A stretch of 11,273 nt of DNA from Lachnospiraceae bacterium (GTDB lineage: Bacteria; Bacillota; Clostridia; Lachnospirales; Lachnospiraceae). The DNA is taken from positions 1-11,273 of the forward strand of contig CAAFJI010000273.1 in the NCBI GenBank assembly GCA_900763175.1. Reading direction: 5' to 3'. A program made the position numbers and the translations under genes. Numbering within the stretch: position 1 is the stretch's first letter; every line of letters starts with the position of its first letter. The notes under the pieces were generated by a model that was given only the letters and a program-made list of their open reading frames with translations, was not told the DNA's origin and searched no databases. This document shows, piece by piece, positions 1-7,706 of this stretch.

Positions 1-74
1 GTGAATTTTTTTATAAAATGAGGTATAGTAGAAGATATAGAATATTCAGAATATAAAGGGTGAGGGAGAGAAGA

Positions 75-953
75 ATGTGGGACTTGTCTATTAATGGAGT
101 CGATTTCTATCACATTGCGAACTGGTTTTACATATACAGTTTTCTAGGCTGGCTGTGGGAAACCTGCTACGTATCTGTGAGAAAAGGGAAGCTGATCAAC
201 AGAGGGTTTATCAACGGACCATTGTGTACGATTTATGGCTGTGGTGCCCTGGCCGTGTATCTGATACTGCTTCCTGTCAGTGGAAATCTGCTCTTTCTTT
301 TTGTAGGAGGCATTGTAGTTGCCACTGCACTGGAATATGTGACAGCGGTATTGATGGAAAATATTTTCCACACTTCCTGGTGGGACTACAGTGACAATAA
401 ATTTAATTTCCAGGGGCGCATCTGCCTTGGCTGTTCTCTTGGGTGGGGCCTGTTTACAGTAGGGCTGTTCCGGGTGCTCCATCCGGTAGTAAGTGACATC
501 GTGGAATTATATCCCAGAAGAGCAGGAGAGATTGCAGTCTGTGTGATAACAGTAGTCTATCTTGTAGATTTTGGTTTTTCCGCAGCAGCAGCTTTCCACA
601 TCCACGAACGCATCCCTGCATGGGAGCAGGCACTGGATCAGATCCAGGCAGAACTGCTTGTGAAAGCTCGTGAGAAGATGGAATCCCTGGAGCAGAACAG
701 TGGTCTTTCCAGAGAGCGTATTAAGAAACATCTTGGAAGTAAGCTGGAGGATATCACCATTATCAAGGGGCTGGAAGAGAAGCGAAATACTATGATGGCA
801 GAGATATCCGAAGAACTTCAGAAACGAAAAGAGGCCATGGCTGGAAAGACCAGCTACAATATGCGTCGTTTCGTAAAGGCATACCCGAACCTGAACCGTG
901 GATATAAGATCCACAAAAAATACGGATTCGGCAGAAAGAAAAAAGAAGAATAA
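75..953 (+). CDS. CmpB-like membrane protein, single module (putative ABC-transporter type IV family)
   Basis: The product is 292 aa. The N-terminal ~190 residues are a multi-helix membrane domain. It carries the family signatures GWLWET (25-30), NRGFINGP (42-49) and IYG, followed by a WWDYS motif ahead of a conserved N-x3-G. The C-terminal ~100 residues are soluble, charged and predicted helical or coiled-coil. They end in RRFVKAYP (264-271) and a Lys-rich tail. The ATG at 75 is preferred because GAGGGAGAG lies just upstream; the GTG at 60 abuts a purine run with no spacing. The motifs match the CmpB-like family (PF06541), whose biochemical role is unknown to me; despite the family name no ATPase is seen nearby. 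It lies 71 nt before rnfC with no terminator between, so it may share the rnf transcript. It resembles both halves of the gene at 6248-7534. Confidence 0.85.
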   Translation: MWDLSINGVDFYHIANWFYIYSFLGWLWETCYVSVRKGKLINRGFINGPLCTIYGCGALAVYLILLPVSGNLLFLFVGGIVVATALEYVTAVLMENIFHTSWWDYSDNKFNFQGRICLGCSLGWGLFTVGLFRVLHPVVSDIVELYPRRAGEIAVCVITVVYLVDFGFSAAAAFHIHERIPAWEQALDQIQAELLVKAREKMESLEQNSGLSRERIKKHLGSKLEDITIIKGLEEKRNTMMAEISEELQKRKEAMAGKTSYNMRRFVKAYPNLNRGYKIHKKYGFGRKKKEE

Positions 954-1010
954 AAACTGACAATGAATGTTGCTGCTGCAGACAAAAAAGACGGTGGCAA
1001 AATAATATAA

Positions 1011-1019
1011 AGGCGGTGA
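1011..1019 (+). promoter_or_regulatory. Shine-Dalgarno of rnfC, fixes the GTG start at 1025
   Basis: AGGCGGTGA, preceded by AA, is a near-perfect complement of the 16S rRNA 3' end. It sits about 6-8 nt before the GTG at 1025. Another in-frame GTG at 1016 lies inside this element and therefore cannot be the start it serves. Confidence 0.7.
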
Positions 1020-1024
1020 ACATA

Positions 1025-2344
1025 GTGCGATTAACTTTTAAAGGTGGCGTACATCCCTTTGAGGGAAAAGAAATGTCCAAAGACTGTCCTGTGGAAGTAT
1101 ATCTTCCAAAGGGAGATCTGGCGTATCCTTTGTCCCAGCATATCGGTGCTCCGGCAAAGGCAGTAGTTGCAAAAGGGGATCATGTGCTGGCAGGGCAGAT
1201 GATCGCAGAGGCAGGTGGTTTCGTTTCAGCACCTGTACATGCTTCTGTATCAGGTATAGTAAAAGGAATTGAGAAGCGGCTTACAGCAACAGGCGGTATG
1301 GCAGATGCTATCATCGTAGAAAATGATGGAAAATATGAGGAGACAGAATTTCATCCTGCAGACCCTGCACGGCTTACCAGAGAGGAAATCATAGGAAGGA
1401 TACGTGATGCAGGCGTTGTAGGCCTTGGCGGAGCAGGATTCCCTACTCATGTGAAGCTTTCTCCCAAGGATCCAGACAGCATTGAGTATATTCTGGTAAA
1501 TGGTGCAGAGTGTGAGCCTTATCTGACAAGCGATTACAGACGAATGCTGGATCATCCGGAAACGGTTGTAGAGGGTCTTAAAATCGTGGTCGGCCTTTTC
1601 AAAAATGCAAAGGGCTGTATCTGTATCGAGGATAACAAGCCTGATTGTATTGCGAAAATGCAGGAGCTGGTAAAGGATATCCCCAATATCGAAGTCAAAG
1701 AGCTGATGACAAAATACCCACAGGGTGGTGAGCGCACCCTGATCTATGCAGTAACAGGAAGGGAGATTAATTCTTCCATGCTTCCTGCAGATGCAGGCTG
1801 CATCGTAGACAATGTGGAAACTATTAGCAGCATTTATGATGCAGTAGTTCTCGGCAGACCGATCATGAAACGAGTTTTTACCGTGACAGGTAAGGGAATC
1901 AGTCGTCCTGCACATTTTGAAGTCTGTACAGGTACAGACATGGCAGAGCTGATCGAAGCAGCAGGCGGCCTGAAGGAGCACGCAGGAAAGGTAATCTCCG
2001 GCGGTCCTATGATGGGATTTGCCTTGTTTAATCTTCACGTACCATGTGTGAAAACCTCTTCTTCCCTGTTATGTATGCAGAGGGATCCGGTTGCAGACGC
2101 CAGCGCACAGCAGACTGCCTGCATCAACTGCGGGCGATGTGTCAGTGTCTGTCCTGGCCATGTGATTCCGGCCAGACTTGCAACCTTTGCCCAGCGTGGT
2201 GACATGGAAAGCTTCCAGAAATTCGATGGAATGGAATGCTGCGAATGTGGCTGCTGCAGCTACATCTGTCCGGCGAAACGTCCACTTACACAGAGCATCA
2301 AGTCCATGCGTAAACTGGTTCTGGCAAGCAGGAAAAAGAAATAA
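1025..2344 (+). CDS. rnfC: Rnf complex subunit RnfC (ferredoxin:NAD+ oxidoreductase, NADH-side subunit)
   Basis: RnfC is the peripheral cytoplasmic subunit of Rnf. In this family it binds FMN and two [4Fe-4S] clusters and exchanges electrons with NAD(H). The 439-aa product starts RLTFKGGVHPFEGK, as RnfC proteins do. An N-terminal barrel-sandwich domain is followed by the complex-I 51-kDa-like flavin/NADH fold, with the glycine-rich GLGGAGFPTHVK at 133-144 and a NGAECEPYL segment. A SLBB-like region comes next. Two ferredoxin motifs lie near the C terminus: C366-x2-C369-x2-C372-x3-C376-P and C405-x2-C408-x2-C411-x3-C415-P. All ligands are present. It is the first rnf gene, with rnfD 15 nt downstream. 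The GTG start at 1025 is chosen from the AAAGGCGGTGA ribosome binding site. No convincing promoter was found between 954 and 1010. Confidence 0.97.
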   Translation: MRLTFKGGVHPFEGKEMSKDCPVEVYLPKGDLAYPLSQHIGAPAKAVVAKGDHVLAGQMIAEAGGFVSAPVHASVSGIVKGIEKRLTATGGMADAIIVENDGKYEETEFHPADPARLTREEIIGRIRDAGVVGLGGAGFPTHVKLSPKDPDSIEYILVNGAECEPYLTSDYRRMLDHPETVVEGLKIVVGLFKNAKGCICIEDNKPDCIAKMQELVKDIPNIEVKELMTKYPQGGERTLIYAVTGREINSSMLPADAGCIVDNVETISSIYDAVVLGRPIMKRVFTVTGKGISRPAHFEVCTGTDMAELIEAAGGLKEHAGKVISGGPMMGFALFNLHVPCVKTSSSLLCMQRDPVADASAQQTACINCGRCVSVCPGHVIPARLATFAQRGDMESFQKFDGMECCECGCCSYICPAKRPLTQSIKSMRKLVLASRKKK

Positions 2345-2359
2345 AGGGGGAGAAAAGTT

Positions 2360-3340
2360 ATGGAAGAAATGCTGAACGTATCATCAAATCCCCATGTCCG
2401 GGCAAGGATGACCACAGCAAAAATCATGGAGCTGGTTGCCATTGCACTTTTGCCGACAGCGATTGCAGGAGTGTATAATTTCGGATTTCGGGCACTGGCT
2501 GTTCTTATTGTATCTACAGGAGCCGCTGTACTGGCAGAGTGGTTATACGACCATTTCATGCATAAGCCAAACACAATAACCGATTTCAGTGCGGTTGTAA
2601 CAGGTCTGCTCCTTGGCTTAAATATGCCTGCATCCATTCCATTATGGATTCCGGCACTTGGAAGCGTATTTGCAATCATCATCGTAAAGCAGCTTTTTGG
2701 CGGTCTTGGACAGAATTTTATGAACCCGGCACTGGCTGCCCGTTGTTTCCTTATGATTTCTTTTGCCGGAAAGATGACAGATTTCTCTGTATCTGACAGC
2801 TTCCGGGGTGTTGTAGATGGTGTGACAGGAGCCACCCCACTGGCAGCCTTAAAGGATCATGGTTTTGTAGAAGGCGCTTCTGTTCCTGTGAAGAATCTTT
2901 TTCTTGGAAATATCCAGGGAACCATCGGAGAAACTTCCGTAGCGGCAATCCTGATCGGCGTTGTGATCCTTCTTGCCTACAAGGTGATCAGCCTGCGGAT
3001 TCCGCTTACATATATCGGCAGTTTTGCTGTATTTGTAATTCTTTATATGCTGTTTTCCGGAAAAGGCCTGAATATGAATTACCTTTTTACAGAGCTTTTC
3101 GGCGGTGGCCTGATGCTTGGAGCATGGTTCATGGCCACGGACTATGTGACAAGTCCTATTACGGTAAAAGGACAGTATGTATATGGTGTCTGTCTGGGAA
3201 TTCTCACAGGCATCTTCCGTATTTTCGGAGCATCTGCTGAGGGCGTTTCCTATGCAATTATTTTCTGCAACCTTCTGGTACCGCAGATCGAAAGATTTAC
3301 ACGGCCGGTTGCTTTTGGAAAAGGAGGCGCAAAGAAATGA
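2360..3340 (+). CDS. rnfD: Rnf complex membrane subunit RnfD (flavinylated)
   Basis: RnfD is an integral membrane subunit of the ion-pumping Rnf complex. It carries covalently bound FMN in homologues (NqrB/RnfD family). The 326-aa product is almost wholly hydrophobic helices. The flavinylation motif is visible as DGVTGATPL, with the acceptor expected at Thr159; Thr156 stands where Ser is common in the S/T-GAT consensus. Conserved NPA (in FMNPALAARCF) and AWFMATDYVTSP segments are also present. The start ATG at 2360 follows GGGGGAGAA at good spacing. The stop overlaps the rnfG start by four bases (ATGA), implying translational coupling. Loading FMN needs an ApbE-type transferase, which is not encoded in this window. 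Confidence 0.97.
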   Translation: MEEMLNVSSNPHVRARMTTAKIMELVAIALLPTAIAGVYNFGFRALAVLIVSTGAAVLAEWLYDHFMHKPNTITDFSAVVTGLLLGLNMPASIPLWIPALGSVFAIIIVKQLFGGLGQNFMNPALAARCFLMISFAGKMTDFSVSDSFRGVVDGVTGATPLAALKDHGFVEGASVPVKNLFLGNIQGTIGETSVAAILIGVVILLAYKVISLRIPLTYIGSFAVFVILYMLFSGKGLNMNYLFTELFGGGLMLGAWFMATDYVTSPITVKGQYVYGVCLGILTGIFRIFGASAEGVSYAIIFCNLLVPQIERFTRPVAFGKGGAKK

Positions 3341-3951
3341 ATAATAAGGTCGTAAAAGATACTATGGCGCTTACCGTGATCACCTTGATCTCAGGTTTCC
3401 TTCTTGGTGTTGTCAATGATATTACGGCAGGTCCCATCGCCAATCAGCAGGCAAAAGAGAAAGAAGAGGCTTATAAAGCTGTTTTTGCTGATGCTGTGTC
3501 CTTTGAAGTTGTGATAAGCGGTGAGAATGCAGAGCTGGAGAGCTATCTGGATGAGAACGGTTATGGTGCCCAGAATATTGATGAAGTAATGCTGGCGAAA
3601 GATGATCAGGGCAATGAGCTTGGCTATGCCTTTACCGTAACCACATCAGAAGGCTATGGCGGAGATATTCAGTTTGCTATGGGTGTGAAGGATGATGGCA
3701 CTTTAAATGGAATCTCTATTTTGTCCATCAGTGAAACGGCAGGTCTTGGAATGCGTGCAACTACAGATGATTTCAAGGACCAGTTTAAGGACAAAAAGGT
3801 GGAGAAATTTGAGTATACCAAAACAGGTGCTACATCCGATGATCAGATTGATGCTTTAAGCGGTGCGACGATTACCACAAATGCCATGACAAATGGCGTA
3901 AATGCAGGACTTGCCGCATTTCGTTATGAGAAAGGAGGCAGCCAGCAATGA
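3337..3951 (+). CDS. rnfG: Rnf complex subunit RnfG (FMN-binding, membrane-anchored)
   Basis: RnfG is a single-span subunit with an extracytoplasmic FMN-binding domain; family members carry FMN phosphoester-linked to Thr. The 204-aa product begins with one hydrophobic anchor (about residues 8-27). A soluble domain follows and contains GLGMRAT and the flavinylation motif DALSGATITT, with Thr178 the expected acceptor and D172 in the conserved upstream position. It overlaps rnfD at the start and rnfE at the end, by four bases each time (ATGA). This places it in a translationally coupled D-G-E block. Length and motif spacing are typical of clostridial RnfG. Confidence 0.96.
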   Translation: MNNKVVKDTMALTVITLISGFLLGVVNDITAGPIANQQAKEKEEAYKAVFADAVSFEVVISGENAELESYLDENGYGAQNIDEVMLAKDDQGNELGYAFTVTTSEGYGGDIQFAMGVKDDGTLNGISILSISETAGLGMRATTDDFKDQFKDKKVEKFEYTKTGATSDDQIDALSGATITTNAMTNGVNAGLAAFRYEKGGSQQ

Positions 3952-4658
3952 AAAAGAATACACCATCTGAGCGACTGATAAATGGTATTATCAAAGAAAA
4001 CCCTACATTTGTGCTGATGCTTGGTATGTGTCCTACACTTGCCGTTACTACATCTGCCATAAACGGAATCGGAATGGGACTTACTACAACAGTAATTCTT
4101 GCAGCTTCCAACCTGATGATTTCCATGCTGCGTAATTTCATCCCGGACAGTGTGCGTATGCCGGCTTATATTGTAGTTGTCGCATCTTTCGTTACAGTTG
4201 TGCAGATGCTTCTTCAGGGCTTTATACCATTTTTGTATGCGTCCCTTGGAATCTATATTCCTCTTATCGTTGTAAACTGTATCATCCTGGGAAGGGCAGA
4301 AGCCTATGCCTCCAAGAACAGACCGATTCCTTCTTTGTTTGACGGACTTGGAATGGGACTTGGATTTACATTAAGTATTACCTGTATTGGTGCAGTGCGT
4401 GAGTTTTTCGGAGCAGGAACTATTTTCGGAAAACAGATCCTTCCGCTTGCTGATGCAGCAGCTGGAAAAATCGGCTATGAGCCGATCACCATCTTTATCC
4501 TTGCGCCAGGGGCATTCTTCGTACTTGCCTTTTTATCTGCACTTCAGAACAAGTTCAAGGTTGGTGCAGCGAAACGTGGTATTGACCCGAGTAATCCGGA
4601 TTGCAAGGGTGGCTGCGCTTCCTGCGGCAATTCTATGTGTTCAGGAAAAAGGGGGTAG
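3948..4658 (+). CDS. rnfE: Rnf complex membrane subunit RnfE, with Cys-rich C-terminal tail
   Basis: RnfE is one of two related six-helix membrane subunits (RnfA/RnfE, NqrD/NqrE family). They pair in inverted topology and, in solved Nqr and Rnf structures, share a [2Fe-2S] cluster within the membrane. The predicted ligands are present: C28 in LGMCPTLAVT and C111 in VVNCIILGRAEA. The core matches the family, with the FDGLGMGLGFT segment and FFGAGTIFG. The 236-aa protein has a C-terminal hydrophilic extension with four further cysteines, C219-x3-C223-x2-C226-x4-C231, ending in basic residues. This is not part of the RnfA/RnfE core and could bind a metal. The start overlaps rnfG by four bases and rnfA begins six bases after the stop. 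Confidence 0.96.
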   Translation: MKKNTPSERLINGIIKENPTFVLMLGMCPTLAVTTSAINGIGMGLTTTVILAASNLMISMLRNFIPDSVRMPAYIVVVASFVTVVQMLLQGFIPFLYASLGIYIPLIVVNCIILGRAEAYASKNRPIPSLFDGLGMGLGFTLSITCIGAVREFFGAGTIFGKQILPLADAAAGKIGYEPITIFILAPGAFFVLAFLSALQNKFKVGAAKRGIDPSNPDCKGGCASCGNSMCSGKRG

Positions 4659-4664
4659 GAGAAG

Positions 4665-5240
4665 ATGAAAGAATTATTGCTAATCATTGTAAGCTCTGCG
4701 CTTGTAAATAACGTAGTCCTCAGCCAGTTTATGGGTCTGTGCCCTTTCCTTGGAGTATCCAAGACCACGAATACAGCTGCTGGTATGGGAGGAGCAGTTA
4801 TTTTCGTTATCACCCTGTCCTCTTTTGTAACAAGTGTGATTTACAAGCTGATCCTTCAGCCACTGGATCTGACCTATCTGCAGACCATTGTATTCATTCT
4901 GATCATTGCAGCACTGGTGCAGTTTGTGGAAATGTTCCTGAAAAAGAGTATGCCATCCCTTTATAAGGCACTGGGAGTTTATCTTCCTCTGATCACCACC
5001 AACTGTGCAGTTCTTGGTGTTGCACTTACCAACGTTCAGAAGGATTACAATATTCTGGAAGGTACTGTAAACGGTTTTGCAACCGCCTGCGGATTTTCCA
5101 TTTCTATTATCCTGATGGCAGGAATCCGTGAGAAGATTGCTTATAACGATATTCCGGAGGCATTCCAGGGATTTCCTACAGTACTTCTTACAGCAGGATT
5201 GATGGCCATTGCATTCTTTGGCTTTTCAGGATTAATTTAA
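4665..5240 (+). CDS. rnfA: Rnf complex membrane subunit RnfA
   Basis: RnfA is the partner of RnfE in the membrane core of the ion-translocating complex. The 191-aa product has about six hydrophobic helices and the family's signature NNVVLSQFMGLCPFLGVSK. Cluster ligands C26 and C114 (TTNCAVLG) correspond to those in RnfE, giving the four cysteines of the interfacial [2Fe-2S] site. FVEMFLKK and GFSISIILMAGIREK are further conserved stretches. TAGGAGAAG just upstream of the ATG serves as ribosome binding site and overlaps the end of rnfE. The length is standard and nothing is missing. Confidence 0.97.
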   Translation: MKELLLIIVSSALVNNVVLSQFMGLCPFLGVSKTTNTAAGMGGAVIFVITLSSFVTSVIYKLILQPLDLTYLQTIVFILIIAALVQFVEMFLKKSMPSLYKALGVYLPLITTNCAVLGVALTNVQKDYNILEGTVNGFATACGFSISIILMAGIREKIAYNDIPEAFQGFPTVLLTAGLMAIAFFGFSGLI

Positions 5241-5253
5241 GGAGGAAAAGAAG

Positions 5254-6051
5254 ATGAGTATTAGTGCGATTATAGCAGCAACAGTACTGGTTGCGGCAGT
5301 AGGCCTTTTCATCGGTGTTTTCCTTGGAGTTGCCGGAAAAAAGTTTGCTGTTGAGGTAGATGAGAAAGAGATTGCCATCAGAGAGGCACTTCCTGGAAAT
5401 AATTGTGGTGGCTGTGGTTATCCGGGCTGTGACGGCCTTGCAGCAGCAATCGCCAAAGGAGAAGCTCCTGTAAATAAATGTCCGGTAGGTGGAGAGCCTG
5501 TTGGAAAGATCATTGCAGGCATCATGGGACAAGAGGCAGTGGAAACCCTTCGTCAGGTTGCCTATGTAAAGTGTTCCGGTACCTGTGAAAAGACGAAGTC
5601 GGAGTATGTATATACTGGCGTGGAAGATTGTGTCATGCTTCCTTTCGTTCCAAACGGCGGAGCAAAAGCCTGCAGCTATGGATGCTGTGGCTTCGGAAGC
5701 TGTGCAAAGGTCTGTCCTTTTGGAGCTATCAGGATTGTGGATGGAATTGCGGTTGTAGACAAGGACGCTTGCAGAGCCTGCGGAAAATGTGTGGAGAAAT
5801 GCCCAAGACATCTGATCGAGCTGATTCCTTACGATCAGAAGGTGGCTGTAGGCTGTTGCTCTCATGATAAGGGCAAACAGGTTACAAGTGCCTGTGAGAT
5901 TGGCTGTATCGGATGTAAGAAGTGCGAGAAGACCTGCCCGAACGGCGCAATTACGGTTGAGAACTTCTGTGCACATATCGATTATACGAAATGTACCGGG
6001 TGCGGCGCCTGCAAGGAGGCTTGTCCAAGAGGAATCATCCAGGATGTCTGA
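5254..6051 (+). CDS. rnfB: Rnf complex subunit RnfB (ferredoxin-oxidising polyferredoxin)
   Basis: RnfB is the entry point for electrons from reduced ferredoxin. The 265-aa protein has one N-terminal membrane helix (about 4-27). A four-cysteine Fe-S domain follows: C51-x2-C54-x4-C59-x16-C76, within PGNNCGGCGYPGCDG. Then come ferredoxin motifs: C140/C144/C145-x4-C150-x3-C154-P; C173-x2-C176-x2-C179-x3-C183-P; C218-x2-C221-x2-C224-x3-C228-P; C247-x2-C250-x2-C253-x3-C257-P. That supports at least five clusters. Additional cysteines at 107, 111, 126, 201, 202, 214 and 239 could hold a sixth. The start follows AAGGAGGAAAAGAAG. It is the last rnf gene, as in clostridial rnfCDGEAB operons, and a hairpin terminator begins 33 nt after the stop. 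Confidence 0.97.
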   Translation: MSISAIIAATVLVAAVGLFIGVFLGVAGKKFAVEVDEKEIAIREALPGNNCGGCGYPGCDGLAAAIAKGEAPVNKCPVGGEPVGKIIAGIMGQEAVETLRQVAYVKCSGTCEKTKSEYVYTGVEDCVMLPFVPNGGAKACSYGCCGFGSCAKVCPFGAIRIVDGIAVVDKDACRACGKCVEKCPRHLIELIPYDQKVAVGCCSHDKGKQVTSACEIGCIGCKKCEKTCPNGAITVENFCAHIDYTKCTGCGACKEACPRGIIQDV

Positions 6052-6083
6052 TAGAGAAGCGGCATAGAAGTGCAAAAATATTT

Positions 6084-6119
6084 GCGGTGTGGCTCAATAA
6101 AATGGGCTGCACCGTTTTT
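6084..6119 (+). terminator. Rho-independent terminator of the rnf operon
   Basis: The arms GCGGTGTGGCTC and GGGCTGCACCGT flank the loop AATAAAAT and pair over about 12 positions, several of them G-U. A run of five T follows at 6115-6119. It lies directly after rnfB and separates the operon from the next gene. Confidence 0.8.
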
Positions 6120-6160
6120 GGATGAGAAGATTTTGCAGACTATCTTTCTTTTGGAGAATG

Positions 6161-6169
6161 TGATATGAT
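6161..6169 (+). promoter_or_regulatory. Putative extended -10 promoter for the two-module CmpB gene
   Basis: TGATATGAT fits the TG-N-TATAAT extended -10 form. No good -35 lies 16-18 bases upstream, which extended -10 promoters tolerate. It sits between the rnf terminator and the next gene, where a promoter is expected, and leaves a leader of about 70 nt. Confidence 0.4.
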
Positions 6170-6191
6170 TTGCTGTAAAGCTGCATAGCGA

Positions 6192-6219
6192 AGGGGATTG
6201 CGAATTTTCGCATTCCTTT
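6192..6219 (+). other. Stem-loop in the leader of the two-module CmpB gene
   Basis: AGGGGA-T-TGCG (6192-6202) pairs with CGCA-T-TCCTTT (6209-6219) around AATTTT, giving about 10 pairs with one T-T mismatch and two G-U pairs. There is no T-run after it, so it is not an obvious terminator. It lies between the putative promoter and the ribosome binding site. Confidence 0.4.
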
Positions 6220-6247
6220 AACAAGAAAAATAAGAGGAGAAGAGTGT

Positions 6248-7534
6248 ATGATCTGGAAAGTATTGTGGCTGTTTCTGATCTATTCCTTTGCCGGATGGGT
6301 ACTGGAAACGGTGCTGGCGTCATTGAAACAGAAGAAATTTGCCAACCGAGGCATTATCAACGGACCATTTTGTGTGATCTATGGTTTTGGAGGATTTCTT
6401 ATTACTGCATTTACCGGTGAGCTGACGGGAATCTGGTTATTTATGGGTTGTGCCATTGTGGCATCTCTGGTAGAGTGGATTGCCGGACATTTGATTGAGA
6501 TGTGGTACCATGAGAGATGGTGGGACTACCGGAATGTGAAATGGAATCTGGATGGTTATATCAGTGTTCCTACATCCTGTATCTGGGGACTTCTTGGCGT
6601 ATTTATCGTTAAGATCGGGAATGGCCTTTGCATGACTGTATATAAGCTACTTCCTGCACTGGTCAGCCATATTGTGATACTTGTTGTTCTGGGAATTCTG
6701 GCAGTAGATGCTGCTGCAACCCTGATCATTTTATTTGGCCACAGCAAAAATCCGGAAAAATGGATTGAAACGGAAAAAAGCCTGGATTCTGTTACCTGGA
6801 AGCTTGGAGCCAAGATTGATAAGGTAGTAAACCGCCGAATTACAAAGGCATATCCCCAGAAACAGCACACAGAGAAGACAGAATCTCATCCAGAGATTTT
6901 CGCTTATGGATGCAGCTTTTACAAAATTGTGCTTCTGTTTTTCATTGGAGCATTTCTGGGAGACATTACAGAGACAATTTTCTGCCGGATCACAGCTGGA
7001 TATTGGATGAGCCGCAGCAGTGTGGTATGGGGAGATTTCAGCATTGTCTGGGGGCTTGCCATTGCAGCTGTCACAGCGCTTTTATACCGCTACCGGAACC
7101 GCTCAGAGCAGTTTTTATTCTGGATGGGAACATTCCTTGGCGGTGCTTACGAATATATCTGCAGTGTATTTACAGAAATTGTATTTGGAACTGTATTCTG
7201 GGATTACAGCGACATTCCTTTTAACCTTGGGGGAAGAATCAACCTTCTTTACTGTTTTTTCTGGGGCTTTGCAGCAGTGGCGTGGTTTAAGCTGCTTTAC
7301 CCAAGGATTTCCAGACTGATTGAGAAGCTTCCTGTAAAACCGGGCAAAGTGATTACCTGGCTGCTTTTGGTTTTTATGCTGGCAGATGGATTCGTCTCCA
7401 GTGCCGCCCTTGCTCGCTACAATGCAAGAAGTAACGGAATGGAAGCCTCTGGAAGCTTTGAAAACTGGATAGACGAGCACTTTGATGATGCCCGTATGGA
7501 GAAGGTTTATCCTAAGGCGAAGAAGGTGGGGTAA
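6248..7534 (+). CDS. CmpB-like membrane protein with two fused modules
   Basis: The 428-aa product is two tandem copies of the same family domain. Module A (1 to ~205) has GWVLET (16-21), NRGIINGP (33-40), WWDYR and a soluble segment closing with RRITKAYP (196-203). Module B (~218-428) has GDITET, VWGDFSIVWG in place of the NRG-INGP motif, FWDYSDIPFNLGGRINLL and a final RMEKVYP (416-422). Each module therefore repeats the plan of the gene at 75-953, including its basic K-x-Y-P tail. The start ATG at 6248 is preceded by AGAGGAGAAGAG. It stands alone after the rnf terminator and has its own putative promoter. Function is unknown; the family (PF06541-like) is annotated as a putative ABC-transporter membrane component, but no ATPase gene is present here. 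Confidence 0.85.
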   Translation: MIWKVLWLFLIYSFAGWVLETVLASLKQKKFANRGIINGPFCVIYGFGGFLITAFTGELTGIWLFMGCAIVASLVEWIAGHLIEMWYHERWWDYRNVKWNLDGYISVPTSCIWGLLGVFIVKIGNGLCMTVYKLLPALVSHIVILVVLGILAVDAAATLIILFGHSKNPEKWIETEKSLDSVTWKLGAKIDKVVNRRITKAYPQKQHTEKTESHPEIFAYGCSFYKIVLLFFIGAFLGDITETIFCRITAGYWMSRSSVVWGDFSIVWGLAIAAVTALLYRYRNRSEQFLFWMGTFLGGAYEYICSVFTEIVFGTVFWDYSDIPFNLGGRINLLYCFFWGFAAVAWFKLLYPRISRLIEKLPVKPGKVITWLLLVFMLADGFVSSAALARYNARSNGMEASGSFENWIDEHFDDARMEKVYPKAKKVG

Positions 7535-7576
7535 CTTCTGAAGCGTGTCTGGAAAGTGTTTTCTGCAATCTGAACT

Positions 7577-7591
7577 TCCCGTTTTGCGGGA
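7577..7591 (+). terminator. Weak hairpin after the two-module CmpB gene
   Basis: TCCCG and CGGGA pair around TTTTG, 42 nt after the stop codon. The stem is only five pairs and the sequence that follows (GCGTTGTTC) is a poor T-tract, so termination here is doubtful. Confidence 0.25.
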
Positions 7592-7646
7592 GCGTTGTTC
7601 CTGGAGGCAGCTGTGGCAGTTTTGCCAGAAAATGTAAAAACAATGT

Positions 7647-7671
7647 AAAGGATTGAAAAAAGAATCCCTTT
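7647..7671 (+). terminator. Second possible hairpin in the 7535-7778 intergenic stretch
   Basis: AAAGGATT (7647-7654) pairs with AATCCCTTT (7663-7671) with a one-base bulge. It is AT-rich and only three T follow the stem's C-run, so it is a weak terminator candidate or a chance hairpin. Confidence 0.2.
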
Positions 7672-7706
7672 CATATAGGTTAAATATGTTAAATCTGCGT
7701 CAAATA

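Noticed and set aside
1..59. TATA-rich motifs upstream of the first gene as a promoter
   Set aside because: TATAAA and TATAGT occur, but no -35 lies at the right distance within the window; AT-richness explains them.
60..74. GTG at 60 as start of the first CmpB-like gene
   Set aside because: No spaced ribosome binding site precedes it; the ATG at 75 has GAGGGAGAG at good distance and gives a family-like N terminus.
954..1010. Promoter for rnfC between the CmpB-like gene and rnfC
   Set aside because: TTGCTG at 970 and CTGACA at 957 have no -10 at proper spacing, so no promoter can be supported here.
1250..2038. Long minus-strand open frame opposite rnfC
   Set aside because: It is the complement of a certain gene, Cys/His/Ile-rich with no domain pattern and no ribosome binding site.
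5188..6075. Long minus-strand open frame opposite rnfB
   Set aside because: It lies entirely over rnfB, with composition expected from the complement of Cys/Gly-rich coding sequence and no recognisable domain.
6072..6085. Near-palindrome GCAAAAATATTTGC just after rnfB as an operator
   Set aside because: It is imperfect and AT-rich, and lies inside the 3' untranslated region leading into the terminator. Chance is sufficient.
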